Origin: Maylandia zebra
Taxonomy: Eukaryota; Chordata; Actinopteri; Cichliformes; Cichlidae
Reading direction: 5' to 3'
Assembly (NCBI RefSeq): GCF_041146795.1
Contig: NC_135173.1
Span: 54,128,365 to 54,192,364, forward strand
Length of the DNA: 64,000 bases
Position 1 is the first letter of the stretch, and the number at the start of each line of letters is the position of its first letter. Position numbers and translations under genes: made by a program. Positions 34,348 to 47,230 of this stretch are shown here, one piece after another. The notes under the pieces are model-generated. The model was given only the letters and a program-made list of their open reading frames with translations. It was not told where the DNA came from and did not search any database.

Positions 34348-37300
34348 GTAAGATCGTGCTCCTGATGCCTTTGATTTTACGTGCCTTGTGGAGTACTGGT
34401 ATTATGCGATATATGAGAACAGTTGTATGAAGCAGGTTTTTTTTGTTTCAGTTGGAGCTGTAAAAAAATCCAATAAATTTCCTGAAGTAACTGGAAATTT
34501 AACTAGAAATACGAAAAAAAAAAAAAACCCACCTCAGCAGTACACTTCCCTTCTGTTTGAGACTAGCACCTCGAGGCTATGTTAGCCACTGCTATAAGAC
34601 ACCTGACTCTTTGACAGCTCTGTCAGCATTCGTGTTTGATCTAGGGCAGTCCAAGAATCGGGTTTTCCCAAGGGAAATCATACAATTTGATCCTTTTTTA
34701 AGAACCCTCTATCACAAATCTGACAGTGCTACACTAGAGCGATTCTTTGAAGCAACCTTTGAAGGGTTTGACAGTTTTTGGTAGTATAAACACTCAGTAT
34801 TGAATTGCATTATTAATGTTTTACCCCCGTATAGATGTATGTCTATGTGAATTGCATTTAGAGTTTGAAGTATCATGATTTTAAAGTTAAAAAGAATTCA
34901 GGCCTGTAACATGATGCAATTTTTCACTCTGTTAGGCTTTTAGATTTTCACAATAAGAGTTATACTGGCACGATAAGTGGAGTGGAGGGCAGACCAGTGG
35001 GGGATTGATAGGGCTTGTGTGCTTTAGTTAAGTGAGTTATGCGGCTGCGGGGATGGGCCGAAGGACAGAGAGGGTAATTGAAAGAGAATAGGATACTTTT
35101 ATTGCTCCTGTGGGGGAAATCTCTCTAAGAGGGAAAAAGGGGTCTGCCAATTAGACAAGCTCCACACCAGCAGGCTGCAACACCCCAGCGCGGATAATCC
35201 ACTCTCAGTTGCCTTCCTTTGATGAGGTTATGGTCTTTACACTGGGTGAGAGGGAGGTGGCCGGCGACTCACGCAGTGTCGGAAACCATTCATCATCAGC
35301 TACAAGATGAGGCGACTGCGAGAAGTGGCAGTGAGGGACATGAGGAGGCGTTGTAAAGCTAGACGGCGTGAGACCTACCCCTCAGCCCACTCAAACACAC
35401 ACCATCCTTCATAGTAGTGGCCTCGCTCTGAAAATTTACGGTCTCTTCCGGTTCCGTCTGTGCCTTCCTGGTCTTATTTTTAACTACGGTCTCCGGCTCT
35501 GATGGTAAATAGGCTGGACGTATGTGGAGCATGGGTAGTGAGCTGGCAAACCTGATCTTTCTGCGCACTGCAGGCTGGAGGGTCATGATCACATCACATC
35601 AGACAATCACTGCAACCTACTCCGATGCCCACGCACACATAGCCTTGCAGACAGTCTTTCATTTTTCTCTATTTTTTTCTGAAATGGCTAGCAGGTATGA
35701 ATGCAAAGTACTGACACACACAAACGGTGTCCCACTTGATAATCCCAGGAAACTGCTCGGAGTGGCATCACTGCTATAAGGCTGTGATGTTCCTCTTCTT
35801 TACTGGATGAAATATTTTGCATTGTTTCTTTTTTTGTGTGTGACTTGTCTCTGAAAGAGAGACTGAAGGCCTGAACTATCTGTAAGCCAGCGCAATAAAA
35901 TGCTCAGTGAAGTGAATAATCCTGCCACTAATTTAATAGAGAATTTGTTTTTTTTCTGTGTCTGCCTGTCATGGCAACTGACAGTCTACTCAATGAACGC
36001 GGTGAAAAGATGAAATGTGGAGGAATGGAAAAGAAGGCTGACTGTTTAGGAATAAAAGGAGAATGAAGGATGTTAGACCTCACAGGAGGAGATTGTAGCT
36101 GTGAGGGGAAAAAACGAAGTTTGCAGTCTTTTTCTCCCAGGGGAAAATTCCTAACTCCTCTTTGAGTTCTCCTTTTTTATTTTCTCAGAAAGCTGTTAGC
36201 AGGGGAAAATGGTTGAAGAATTACCACCAAAATGCCTAATGTGAGGCATAACAGAATCATTTTAGGCCTCAGTCTTTGTATGGGTGAAGCGAATATAATG
36301 GTTGATGGCTTTTGTTAGCATCAGATGAAGCCACGCTAGCTTTTTCTCAATTTTCCACAGTTAGCTGCTAAGCTAAACTAAGATAAGATAAGCTAAGCTA
36401 ATAATCCCATCTTTTAGAACATGTCAGAGTAATCAGGCTTCAAACAACAAACTATTGACATAAAAGTAAACAAATGGAGATCACACAGTATCCACTGCTT
36501 TAAATACTCTAGCAAATCTGTGTTAATCTCTGGACTAAAACAAAACTCAGGACTCCAGTTTTCAGACTACTAATAATTTTGAACAGAAATCCAGTACTTA
36601 AATAGGTTTCTGGATCTGAAGGTACACAACAGCACTACCCATACGGGGAGAGTGTAACACAGACATATACTCATATGCACTTCACTCATCTCTTTTCACT
36701 CTCTATGTGTTTATGCACTACTTTGCATTTAGTCACGAGTTATTATTATTAGTTTCTTCCTGTTAAAAGGGGGAGTTTTTCCTTCCCACTGTTGCCAAGT
36801 GCTTGCTCATAGAGGGTTGTCTGACTGTTGTGGTTTTCTCTGTATTATTGTAGTGTCTTTACCTTACAGTATATAGCACCTCGAGATGACTATTGTTGTG
36901 GTTTGGCGCAATGTATAAACAAAATGGAATTTAATTAAACTGAATATACTGCTAACAGAAGGAAACTTGTAACCAACATGTGAGGCACGCTCACCCAAAT
37001 GACACCAAACACTACACTTCTCTCACTGTGGTTCCCAGCAATACATTCACTGAGTTTGAATTAGATTCACTGATTCTGCAGTAAAACACAACCTGTGGAC
37101 TGTTCATACTCCTAAATTGTTGTTTAGATCATGTGCATCACTCATGTCTGTCATGATTATTAAGTGAATTAAACACAATCCAATACTGCTCATGTAAAGA
37201 CAAATACACGTCTCCAAAAAGCTGACTCAACAGCAGGGATACAGTCCACTAGGCAGGAGTTTGGTTTTATTTTGTGCACCCTGACTCTTTAGACAGAAAA

Positions 37301-37441
37301 AAAATCTTTTATTCCTAATCCATCTTCTGTACTGTTTTGATTAATTAAAAGGTCACCTTTAAACTGTTTAGCACTGTTTGCTTTCAGGCATTTTCACCTT
37401 ATTAGCCTGCCTAATGAGTCTTTCTTTTCTCTCTCCCTTAG
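34348..37441 (+). other. enc1: Probable enc1 3' UTR intron
   Basis: 3.1 kb between the donor at 34348 and an acceptor with a long pyrimidine tract ending CTCCCTTAG at 37441. It contains an L2 LINE tail (36745-36945). No other gene was seen. Confidence 0.45.
36745..36945 (+). mobile_element. L2-type LINE 3' tail
   Basis: TTCTTCCTGTTAAAAGG, TTCCCACTGTTGCCAAGTGC, GTCTTTACCTTACAGTATA and TTTGGCGCAATGTATAAA in order are the conserved 3' UTR of the LINE family also seen at 25360-25475 and 56255-56437. Confidence 0.75.
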
Positions 37442-39905
37442 ATTTCCCTGTTTTGCATCATCTACTGGTCTCCCAACTGTGAAGAAGCACACATTCTTTT
37501 TCTCCAAAAGAGACACTGAGCAGTGATGTACAGACGCCCGCATTCATTTTGATGTTGCAAAGAGGCAAAAAAAGAAAGAAGAAAAAAAATCAGAGGCATG
37601 GACAGATGGACGCTTTCACTAGAACGATGCCATCTCTCGTTTTGTGAGATGGAAGCTGAGGCGTACAGTAAAAAGAAGTTCACGCAAACAAACCAAACAA
37701 ACTGCTGCTTGGCACAAACTCCCACTCTGCGTGGGGCATTTTACACTTGTGCTTTCATGCTGCCACTGGCGTGCTGAAAACATATCACACTACCTGCATT
37801 TCTTTCCCCCCGTTCAGTCATGAAATGCTTGTTAGGACTTTATTGTTGTTTTTAAATATTAAGAGAAAAAGAAGAAAAAAATGTATAGCATGACAGATGC
37901 CCTGTTTAGATTGCTGGAGGTGGAACACGAGGATAGGTTAAAGTTTGACTGAACATAGATGATTTATAAAAGGCAGAATGAAGGAGCAAACACCCCCTCA
38001 GTCCTCTAATAAGCTCTTCCGTTTGTATCTTCTTTTGCGTCGTTTCAAGCTTGTGCGTCTAACAGCTGTGACACAGAAACAAACCAGGCAGTGACAGGGC
38101 ACTGCCTGGTTTGTGAGGTTTTGATGGCCAACACAAGCTGAGTTGGAAGAGGTTGGAGGGGTAGATCTGTGCATGGCCAAGGAGTGGGATGGGGTGAAGG
38201 TGCCTTGAGGTCATGACCTTACATGTTTGCATGTGACGCTCGCTGAACCAACCCACTGTACACAGGGCTGGGCGGATTTCGGCAGGCTCGGAAGGAACGC
38301 CGTAACACTTCATGCTGTAAAAGACTGGCTTTGCTTCTGACAAACGCAGCGGCTCGCTCGCCTGAGTCGTAGCTGAACCCTTTTTTGAGCATGTTTGTGG
38401 TGATTCGCTAAGAAAACAAACAAAAGATAACAAAAAAACTGGCATGGACTCTCGTCACCTTAAACGCAAACTGAGAAGTTATCAGTTTCTTCTTAAACTT
38501 GCTGCAATGTAGTCTTAATTTATATGGCAATGAATACTCTTGTTATGTTAAGATGTTTTAATCGTATTTATTTTCTTCTCTGCCTGTGTTCATTATGTGA
38601 ATGTATGTTTGGGTTATGTTGTGCATGGCCGGTTGTTGTGTTTTAATTTCATCGCAGTTGGGGCGGGCGGCTGTATTTTGGACAGTCCAGTTTTTTGCGT
38701 GAGGTACTTGGTTCTTTTAAGAGAAACCTCTCCCAGGGTTTCATGGATGCAAGAGGCAGAATGACTCACACTACGGATAATGTAAAGCAGTCATTAGCAA
38801 GACTATAGAGTCCCTTACACTATAGAAGACTGAACGGCTTTGAAAGAAATGTTGTTTTAATTCTCTTTAAGCTCTAATCTGGGTCCAAACTTGCCTTAAA
38901 TCAGCCTAAATAGGAGCCCAAATGAAGTGGGTTAGATGAACCATAAAACAGAAAAGGCTGGCAGATCGGTGCAGTATATGACCCAGTACCAACAAGGGAG
39001 AGTAACCCTGACATGGCTAAGATTGTGACAGCTGGACGACTGTCACATGTGCTAACTTGGCTTCTCGTGAGTCTTTGTAATCATTAGGTTAAGAACTCCA
39101 GTAAGCTGTGCATTGTTAAGGGCAGACACCACAGTGCTTTTCACCATAGTGTCATTCATACACATTAAAAAAAAGAAGAAAAAAAAAAAAGAGGTATCCG
39201 AAGACCAAAACATGTGTCATTAAACACTTTCATATGAAACACTTGGCAACATTAATCAGCGTTTTTCATCTGTGTGTCTGTCTGTGTGACCTGAACATTG
39301 GCGTTTTACATTTGAATATTAATGGTATCATTGAATTTCAATGTAAGAGGTAATGTTTTGGTGGAATATGTATGTAATTTTTTTAAAACTTCTATGTGCA
39401 CTCAAATTAAATCAACAGGGGATTAACAGCCCAGTAAATTCTGCTTCAGCGCCCCAAGCCACCCAAAAGTTCCCTTTTATTGTCAATTTCAGGACAAACC
39501 ATTGTGGCTCCATAAGTTTGACCTCATCCAACCACGGAACACGGAGCCTCCGGCCCCGCCAATCAGACGGGAGTACTTCTTTCCCTGTAGAACACAAGTT
39601 TCCCTGGCAACAAGAGAGTAATGAATGCCCCTTCAATTTGCACCTAATTGCTGAGTGGCATTTCCCATTTCAGCTCTTTGCCCTCCTTTATCCTCTTGTT
39701 TTATCTGGAAATCCAGCCGGCTCAGAATCGGATGCAGTATCTTGCTTTCATGTGTTGATGTAAATTAAGCCACCGTCGGTGTGCATCGGTTCCTTTCGTC
39801 ATGTAAGAGTTTTAATTTCTATTTTTATGGCATTATTTTGTACATGTGATTTTTTTCACAATGTGAAATTCATGGCTAAATAAACATGAGAGTTTTTTCC
39901 TCTTG
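37442..39905 (+). terminator. enc1: enc1 3' UTR exon with poly(A) signal
   Basis: Non-coding sequence ends in AATAAA (39879-39884) followed by a GT-rich downstream element (GTAAAGTGTTGTGTC). It includes a poly-A run near 39168-39191. Long open frames here have no protein-like composition. The boundaries are inferred from splice and poly(A) signals. Confidence 0.5.
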
Positions 39906-42204
39906 ACTGTAAAGTGTTGTGTCTTTCTTCTCAGTGCCAAAAACCATTTGTCCATTGGCTTGTTTTAACGCGGTGGTGGTGGTGGTGTGTATTTTAAAGG
40001 GCGCAAGGCAGCTTCAGCACAGCATAGGAGACTTTCTGCACTGCTGCATGTTTCACATATTTCGGCAGCTTTGGGGTGAACGCAGCAGCCAGAGCGTCCT
40101 GAGGTATTTAAGGCAGTATATCATGCGTACGGCTTTTGTTCTGTGGAGGAGGGACTGAAATCATCTTATCTGTGCCCCTGGCTTCTGAGCTTCCTGCACA
40201 AGAACAGCCAGATACTTTCCCTTTCTCTGTCAAGTCACCTTGGCAACAGCAACCTTTTTTTTTCCCTGCCAACTGTGGGGGCTGGAAGACATCATGAAAT
40301 CTTAAAAAGCACCTCCCCAGCCCTGACTCCCCCTCTCACTTTTTACACCCCCTCCCCCTCCTCTATCTTCCAATGAAATGCATTGCAAAGCAGCACGCTA
40401 GTAGTGAAGTCCTTGCTGCTTTAGGACGTCCCCAGGTTTTAACAAGTAACAAGTTTTAACATCCCATCAGCCCGCGACCGCCACCGGCTGAGTTCCTCCA
40501 GCTCCAGCTCTGCTGACTCTGTTTACATTCTTCGCCCTGACACAACTCCTGACCGGTGACATGTGGTTGAGAAACACCAGTTCTACTGGATCCCCGACCC
40601 TCATGCAAGCAAAAACACGCTGGAGGGGAGGGGATGGTGGCTTGAGAAATAAACAAGTGTTTTTTCTGACTGTGTCAGCATGTGCTGAGATGTTGTGAAA
40701 AAACAAAAAAAGCTGTGAAAAATCGTACCGGCACCATTTTCACTTTTCTTACAAGAATGTTTTTCTCAAGCACTCTGAGATCCGGGGGAAAAAAACAACA
40801 TCAAGCTGACACTGAAGGTTAAATGCGAGGGCTTTGTGTGTGGGAGGCCCCTCTGTGCCTCAACAGTCCCTTCATTAATCAAGACAGGAAGTTGGGCTTC
40901 CTGTCCGCCAGGATGTCGGCCTTACCCCCACCTCCCTGCGCCTCCCAGACCATACCGAGGGTGGCTCGACCCTTTAACACTGTGAATCCTTTGGGTGCTG
41001 TAAGCTTATGCAGAACTTGGCTTGAACAGACTAAAAGTCTAGGATTTTGTGTGGGCAGTCTGTATGTGTGGCCGAGTGTGATAAAAACAATGTACCTACA
41101 TGTCACCGTCGCCTGGCAACGCAGGCATTAGGCTTGACTCAGTAATGTGCACACACGCACACGCGCACACAGACAAAAACATTTCAGATGTTTTTCCAGT
41201 AAAATATAAAAACTGCACATTTGTTGTGTCTTTACCACCACTCTGTGTTTTGTAAATGTCAGCAGATGATCTGGAACATGAATGAAAGATGAATGAAAAA
41301 GTATCAAAGGTCTTATTGATTTATTTATACAAATTTTGAGATGGGGCACAAAAATGTTCCTGAACAATTAAATATAATTACGTGGCTATATGGTATCATT
41401 ATATTTTATTCATCTTGCATTAGAAGGCCAAAACAAACAGTGCATATGTCTCAGTGCTGGTTTGTCTGGGGTACTGAACTCCAAGATCTTTGGTTCCTAT
41501 AGAAAATACAAATACATATACAGATATTTAGTTTCATTTTATTTGTAGATTCTTCCATTTCTCAAAACTGATGGGCACTGTAGTTTTTAACTTTACTGCT
41601 ACTCAAGCATGAGTCAGAGTGCATTTTATGTCGGTGACTTTTTACAGTTGTTTACGAGTACACATGTGATGCACTGATGAGTACTTCCAGCATTGGCACT
41701 GTGTATGTGAGATGGCCCCAGAATGAGGGCGAACATTTGGCAAATGATGTTTTTAATTGCCTTTGGAAACAATAAAGCTCCATGGTACAAAGAAATTACA
41801 GCATACAATATCAGATTAGTACTATGCTCACAGTAGGGGGAAGGCTTCTGAGAGTTGAATGTGCATATTCTCTTCAACCTAAAGCCATAAATTCAATATC
41901 AGGATGACATGCCACAGAGCGGCAGTGTCAGACATGAGGCCTAGGGGGCCAGTATCGACCCGGCAAAGACTCAATTAGCCCAGTGGATGGCTTTGGAAAA
42001 TAGGAAGGATTTCTATACTACATGAAAGCAATAAATTGATCTAAAATTTATTATTAGCACAGAGGAAGCATACTAAAAAAGAGGACGTTTTCTGTAAATT
42101 AACGAAACCCTAATATTTGTTTGATTTTATAACTACAGGACACTCTGTGCTACCAGAACTTTGTGTGCAATTTTACACACATTATCATGTCATTTCACTG
42201 GTCA
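39906..42204. other. Intergenic region downstream of enc1
   Basis: No protein-like frame. Two sites match the RFX X-box pattern: GTCACCTTGGCAAC at 40234-40247 and GTCGCCTGGCAAC at 41108-41120. A small GGT repeat lies near 39971-39985. Function unknown. Confidence 0.4.
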
Positions 42205-42985
42205 AGCCCACAGTACATTTGCATAATGACTGAAACCAGCCCACTGAAGGAGCAATGGGCTGGGAGGTCAGTTCCTTAATCTTAATTATGCAAATTCTCA
42301 TGACCATTGATCAACACCACTGACCAAAATCCACTGATCAAAGCCCCCCCAAGGATCGGGTCCCCTGACACAAACAGAGTAACGTAGTGTTTGCTGTCAA
42401 GTGCCAGGAGGATTGCCAGGATTTATACATCGGGGAAACCAAACAACCTCTGGCGAAGCGGATGGAACAACACAGAAGAGCCACCTCATCAGGCCAGGAC
42501 TCTGCAGTCTATTTAAACCTACAGGCCAGTGGATACTCTTTCAAGGATGAGGATGTGCACATCTTGGACATGGAGGAATGCTGGTTTGAGCGCGGAGTCA
42601 AGGAGGTCATTTATGTGAAAAGGGAAAGACCATCAATGAATTGAGGAGGGGGCCTAAGGGTACATCTTTCGCCATCTTACAATGCTGTGATTGCAGCCAT
42701 TGCCCAACTCTCTGTGAATGGTACTCATGGCCATTGATCAGTGGGTTTTAGTCAGTGGTTGCTGATCAATGGTCATGAGAATTTGCATAATTAAGATTAA
42801 GGAACTGACCTCCCAGCCCATTGTTCCTTCAGTGGGCTGGTTTCAGTAATTATGCAAATGTACTGTTTATAAGATTGGGGAAACCTGCAGTCAGCTGAGA
42901 CTGAAGAAGTCACTTGGATGAGTGACGAAACGTTTCTCCCACAAAACGCTACGTCCAGATGAACAGAATCAACTTTTGGAGACAG
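42205..42985 (+). mobile_element. Penelope-like element fragment (GIY-YIG end) with inverted arms
   Basis: The frame 42387-42644 encodes the GIY-YIG endonuclease end of a Penelope-like retroelement: DLYIGETKQPL, RMEQHRRA, CWFERGVKEVIYVKRERPS. It starts mid-protein (upstream DRVP-like) and ends at a TGA. A frameshifted remainder (ATCTTACAATGCTGTGATTG) follows. The 3' UTR (42735-42864) is repeated in inverted orientation at 42212-42340. The 3' end carries GAAGAAGTCACTTGGATGAG and GACGAAACGTTTCTCC. The reverse transcriptase is missing. Confidence 0.85.
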
Positions 42986-44480
42986 CTGTGCAGAGGTTCA
43001 GGTACATGGACACAAAGCTGGAAGCTTCTTTGGTTTTGCCCAACCACGAAATTTTCATGCCATTCAGGGTGGAGCTGGTTCAAACCACCCCAGACAGACA
43101 ATGTGATCATGCCAGGAATGTTTTCGAAATGAGAGAGCCTTCCACTGGGCTGTGCTCCCTCTGACCTATGAGTTACATCAGCATTCAGGCAGGCAGCTGA
43201 AAACCAATCTGCCTCAGGCAAGGGTACTGTGTCAGGGGCCAGTGTGCCACTGTCACATGTCCCAAAATGAAGCTTATAGCAGAAAAAAAATCCACATGAT
43301 AAAGTTAATCTTTCACTTAAAAATTTAAAAAGTTTTCAAAGTACTCTCTAAAATAACTTCATAGCACAAGTACACCAGGTTTCCCTTTGAAATATTATAT
43401 TACATTTTCTAGATTGCTTGAAAATGCAATGGTGACATTGAAATGTTTTGGTATTTCTTTTGAACCTTGTTGTTTTCTGTGTCCTTCAGTGAAGTTTAAT
43501 TTACTTTCAAAAGCCCTTCAGCATATGCTGCTTATCTAGACCACAAAGCAGACTCAGGAGATAACATAACGGGCAGGAAAAAAAGAAAAATGATAAACTG
43601 CTAAAGAAAAGGCCATGCAAGGCTCAGGTCACAGAAGACTTTCAAAACCTTCCTCTAACCTTCATCAAGGCTTCCTTTTAACTGCAGACAGGAATGTCTG
43701 CAGAGATGTTCTATGGTTTTGGCTTATTGCTGTTTGTCTCTACCAATTTAAATTTCCATTACATGTTTGTTTTTGCTTCTTTCTTTTTTTTAAACGAGTT
43801 TATTCCAGTTCATTTAAAACACCTTTGTTCATTTTATTTATCCTCCACAGCACGGCTCTTGCATTGTTGTGAGAAAGCTGAATGAAAATGGATGGGCAGA
43901 AAATAAGTCTGAGGAAGTCTCTCCTGATCCACAATGACTCTGTTTCTTATTCTTTTATTTATCTTTGCCCTGTGCTTTTGTCTCTTGCTTGTGTCATTAA
44001 TGTAGCCTCCCCCAAGGATAATCCTACTGACCCTGTCCTTCAAATTTTGTGGGTATCCCTGGAAAGACATCCTGCTGATTATGGTGCTTTGCAGCCACAA
44101 GCTAATTTACTGCTTTACATCACCTGAAGTGAGATGAGGACATTAAGAAAAGTGCTTTAATTAAAAGAACACAAGGGAGCTACTAATGCATGACTGACCT
44201 TGGTTTTGTTCACCTCTCAGTCCAAGTGCAAATTTAGACAGCAAACTTAGTTTGTTAAAGTTTTGCTTCATAAAAAAAGAAGGGAAGGTGCCTGTTGTTG
44301 TTGTGCCTGTCGATAAACACGTGAGGTGAGCACCATGACTCACAGGAAGAAGAAGTTGTTGTTAATGACTTGTTCAATAAAGTAGTGTTCAGCAAGAGCT
44401 TTCCTGCTCCTGGTTTTGTTTGATTTTGGAAGACTTTAGAACTAGGTTACTATTAAATGTGTTAATTAGTGGGCTTCAGA
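42986..44480. other. Intergenic spacer
   Basis: No gene or named repeat recognised. Confidence 0.4.
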
Positions 44481-44492
44481 GGTGCTGTCTGT

Positions 44493-44671
44493 GTTTTTAT
44501 TTTATTTTATTTTATTTTATGGACAGAGGCAGGCTAGCATTTTCATCTTGTTTTCTATCTTTTTGCTAAGTTCAGTTACTGACTACCAGCTAGCTTATCT
44601 TATCTTAGCACAGCACAACACAGCACAGCGCAGCACATCCATTCATCCATTCATCCATTCATCCATCCATT
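44493..44671. repeat. (TTTTA)n and (CATT)n simple repeats
   Basis: TTTTA units at 44493-44520 and CATTCATC units at about 44636-44671, separated by non-repetitive sequence. Confidence 0.9.
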
Positions 44672-44699
44672 GTCTTAGCCCCAGAAATGGTTAATGGAT

Positions 44700-45306
44700 T
44701 GTCACTTATATATATGAGGACTCAAAGCATGTTCTTCACATAAGTGTGCACCTTGACTAGTAGTCGCACTTACACTCTGATGGCTGCATCTGCAGAAACT
44801 CGTCCCAAACTGGTTGAGGATGGAACCATTGGTAGAGACAGTGAGCCCCACCTTCCTATAGTGTCTCTCCGTGTAAAAACTGACACAGACAGCCACTCGC
44901 CCACCACATTTGCGCCTGTAGCCATTTCAGAATCAACAATTAGTTCCGATACCTGACTTGAAGGATGCCCCATTTATACACTGATTTATACACAATACAC
45001 ACAATTATTAATCAGGTTTATGGTTATGCCTGGTTTATAGTTTTGCCTACACATTCATATGACTTTCAGTGGTTTTAAATCCCTACTGTTGGCTGCTTAG
45101 TGAAAATGCACATAACTTACACCGAGTCTTTAGACAAATTGTTACGGCTGGTACGTTGAATGACAATGTTAACATATAGCAGGTTTAATATTTCCAGTCA
45201 TTTGACCATAAATCACTGGACAAAAAATAAGAATTCACCTGGAGGGGGCATACACTCAATAACATAAATGTCAACCTCGTGGTGCTGCAAAGGGAAAGGT
45301 CAGGGG
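44700..45306. other. Intergenic spacer
   Basis: Nothing recognised beyond short AT-rich tracts. Confidence 0.35.
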
Positions 45307-45500
45307 ATCCATTCATCCATTTTTTTAACCGCTTATCCAATTTCGGGGTCATGAGGTGTCAGTTGCCGGAGCTTATTTGAGTGCAAAAGGCTGGACATGA
45401 AAGGGCCAGCACAGAGAGAACAACGACCGCACGCTCACCCATCCACACCTACAGCCTATTAGAATCACTTATTAACTTAACATGCACATCTTTGAACTGT
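45307..45500 (+). repeat. Degenerate interspersed repeat of a common teleost family
   Basis: CATCCATTTTTTTAACCGCT, GGGTCATGAGG, CGCTCACCCATCCACACCTA and ACTTAACATGCACATCTTTG occur in the order of a widespread fish repeat. Recognised by sequence memory; the class is not decided. Confidence 0.55.
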
Positions 45501-46984
45501 GGAGGGAAAGGCCAAACCTTGTGTTCTGTGACACGACAATGCTAAGCAGTCCTTTTGGATCCCCTAAATGGCACATATACATTTTGATTCAGGAGTTGCT
45601 AGGGTTTTTTAGTGTGGACACACCACCTAATCAATATTTGGCACGGTCTTAACAGGACCTATCCTCCGTACAATATCATTTTCCAGTCCAAGACTTCCAC
45701 CAGCTAACATTCCTGCACGTGATGAAATAAAATCACCTTTTCTAGACTTTCCAAATGTTATTGGATCGAGTGGTTTGTGATGCTACACAAGATTCATCAT
45801 TGCACAGCTGCTGCTGTTCCAATGACTGTGTATGGGAGAAAATGCCTTCTGGGACAGAGCACATGTATCATGTGTAATGACACACTCACTTGCATCTCCC
45901 ATAGGAGCTTGAGAACAACTGAGCAACCAATCTACGGGACTCTTATCTGAATTGTCACTGAGACACCATACCTCTTGACAGAAGCACCCGTGACCCTTCT
46001 TAAATTATCCTCTGCTGGATTTTAAACACTTCACGCTGCTTCAAAGCTGTGAGACAGAAGCAATTTAGATGGCGTAGATGGTGAAAACACAAGGCTTTTT
46101 AGTTATGGTTTAATGGTTTTGAAAAGGACACAATCAGGAGATGAAGTTGTACTTAGGTGAGGCCGTAGATAAGACTGTGTTTCTACCACAGCTCAATAAC
46201 TGCATGTTGCAAGTGTCATGAATACCTACACTCCTTTTTTTCTGACAGCTGCAGATTTACGAGCCTACGAATCAAAACACCACTTCACCCTCTGGTTATG
46301 CTGGCGCTTTATCAGGCTTTTTTATGTTGATAAGATGTGTTTGGGAGTCATTAGTACATACTTATTAACCACTCAGGGATGCTTTTAAGGCCACTTAGCT
46401 TACCTCAGCTTTCTCAGGCTTATCTCAGTGCTGAAAACCACAGAAAGATGAAATGCCGAACTACTTCATAAGATGTAATAACAGTGGGGTGAGTTACTGC
46501 AGGCAGCGTGCTCCTAACATTGTTTATGTCGTCTTTGAAATGGGGTTGGTGGGTCTTTTAATCAGTGTGGCTCAAAGGCATTTGCCCTGCAATTTCTGCT
46601 GTTATATGGATTTTCACTCGGGTGTGGTTTGAGGTTGGGAAAGGAAGGGGTGGGGGGGAGTAGTTGAAGAAGGGCCTGGTGGTTTAGGTGGGTTGATGGG
46701 GTAAAAGCGTTTAACTTTAAAGTAGCATAGCTCAGGCTGAAGTCTGTAAACATTATTCCCTTGTGACGTGAATGAGAAGCCAAAACAATCAATTAACTCT
46801 TGCCTTCTAATTAAGGGAGGGAACAGGGGCGGTGGGGTCTAAATGTGCCCTGTTTGCATCTTCCACTCCTCGTCAGCTGCCCTTTTCAAACAGACAACAT
46901 TAGGAACAAGTATGGTGGCATGTCACTGTTGACCTATATCAATCTGACAAGATGTATAGCTGCAGAAATCATTCAGAATAATCA
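45501..46984. other. Intergenic spacer
   Basis: No gene recognised. A G-rich patch lies at 46645-46662 (GGGGTGGGGGGGAG). Confidence 0.35.
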
Positions 46985-47148
46985 GTTATGGGGGCGCTTC
47001 ATGGCTTAATGGTAAAGAGCACATGTCACAAAACCACTAGCTTGACCTTTGCTGTATGTCTCTATCCTTTCCTACAGTTCCTGTCTGTACCTCCAGTATC
47101 ACTGTCAATACAGGGACAAGCTAAAAAAAGCTACTTTGAAAGCAGACT
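46985..47148 (+). mobile_element. Probable tRNA-derived SINE remnant
   Basis: An A-box-like TTCATGGCTTAATGG lies near 46998. The body resembles fish SINEs that read GCTGTATGTCTCTATCC, CCTGTCTGTACCTCC and CACTGTCAATACAGGGAC. The B box is not clear. Confidence 0.45.
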
Positions 47149-47225
47149 TTGAATGTGGCATGGTTGTTGGTGCAGGAAGGGTTCATCTGAGTGTTTCAGG
47201 AACTGTTTAGTGTAGTGACAGGAAA

Positions 47226-47230
47226 GCTAC
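47226..47230. repeat. Target-site duplication GCTAC, left copy
   Basis: The 5-bp GCTAC immediately precedes the 5' LTR. The second copy is at 51022-51026. Perfect match. Confidence 0.93.

Noticed and set aside
42387..42644. GIY-YIG protein as a host or phage-type nuclease gene
   Set aside because: Starts inside a domain, lacks an ATG, and is flanked by Penelope-like element sequence.
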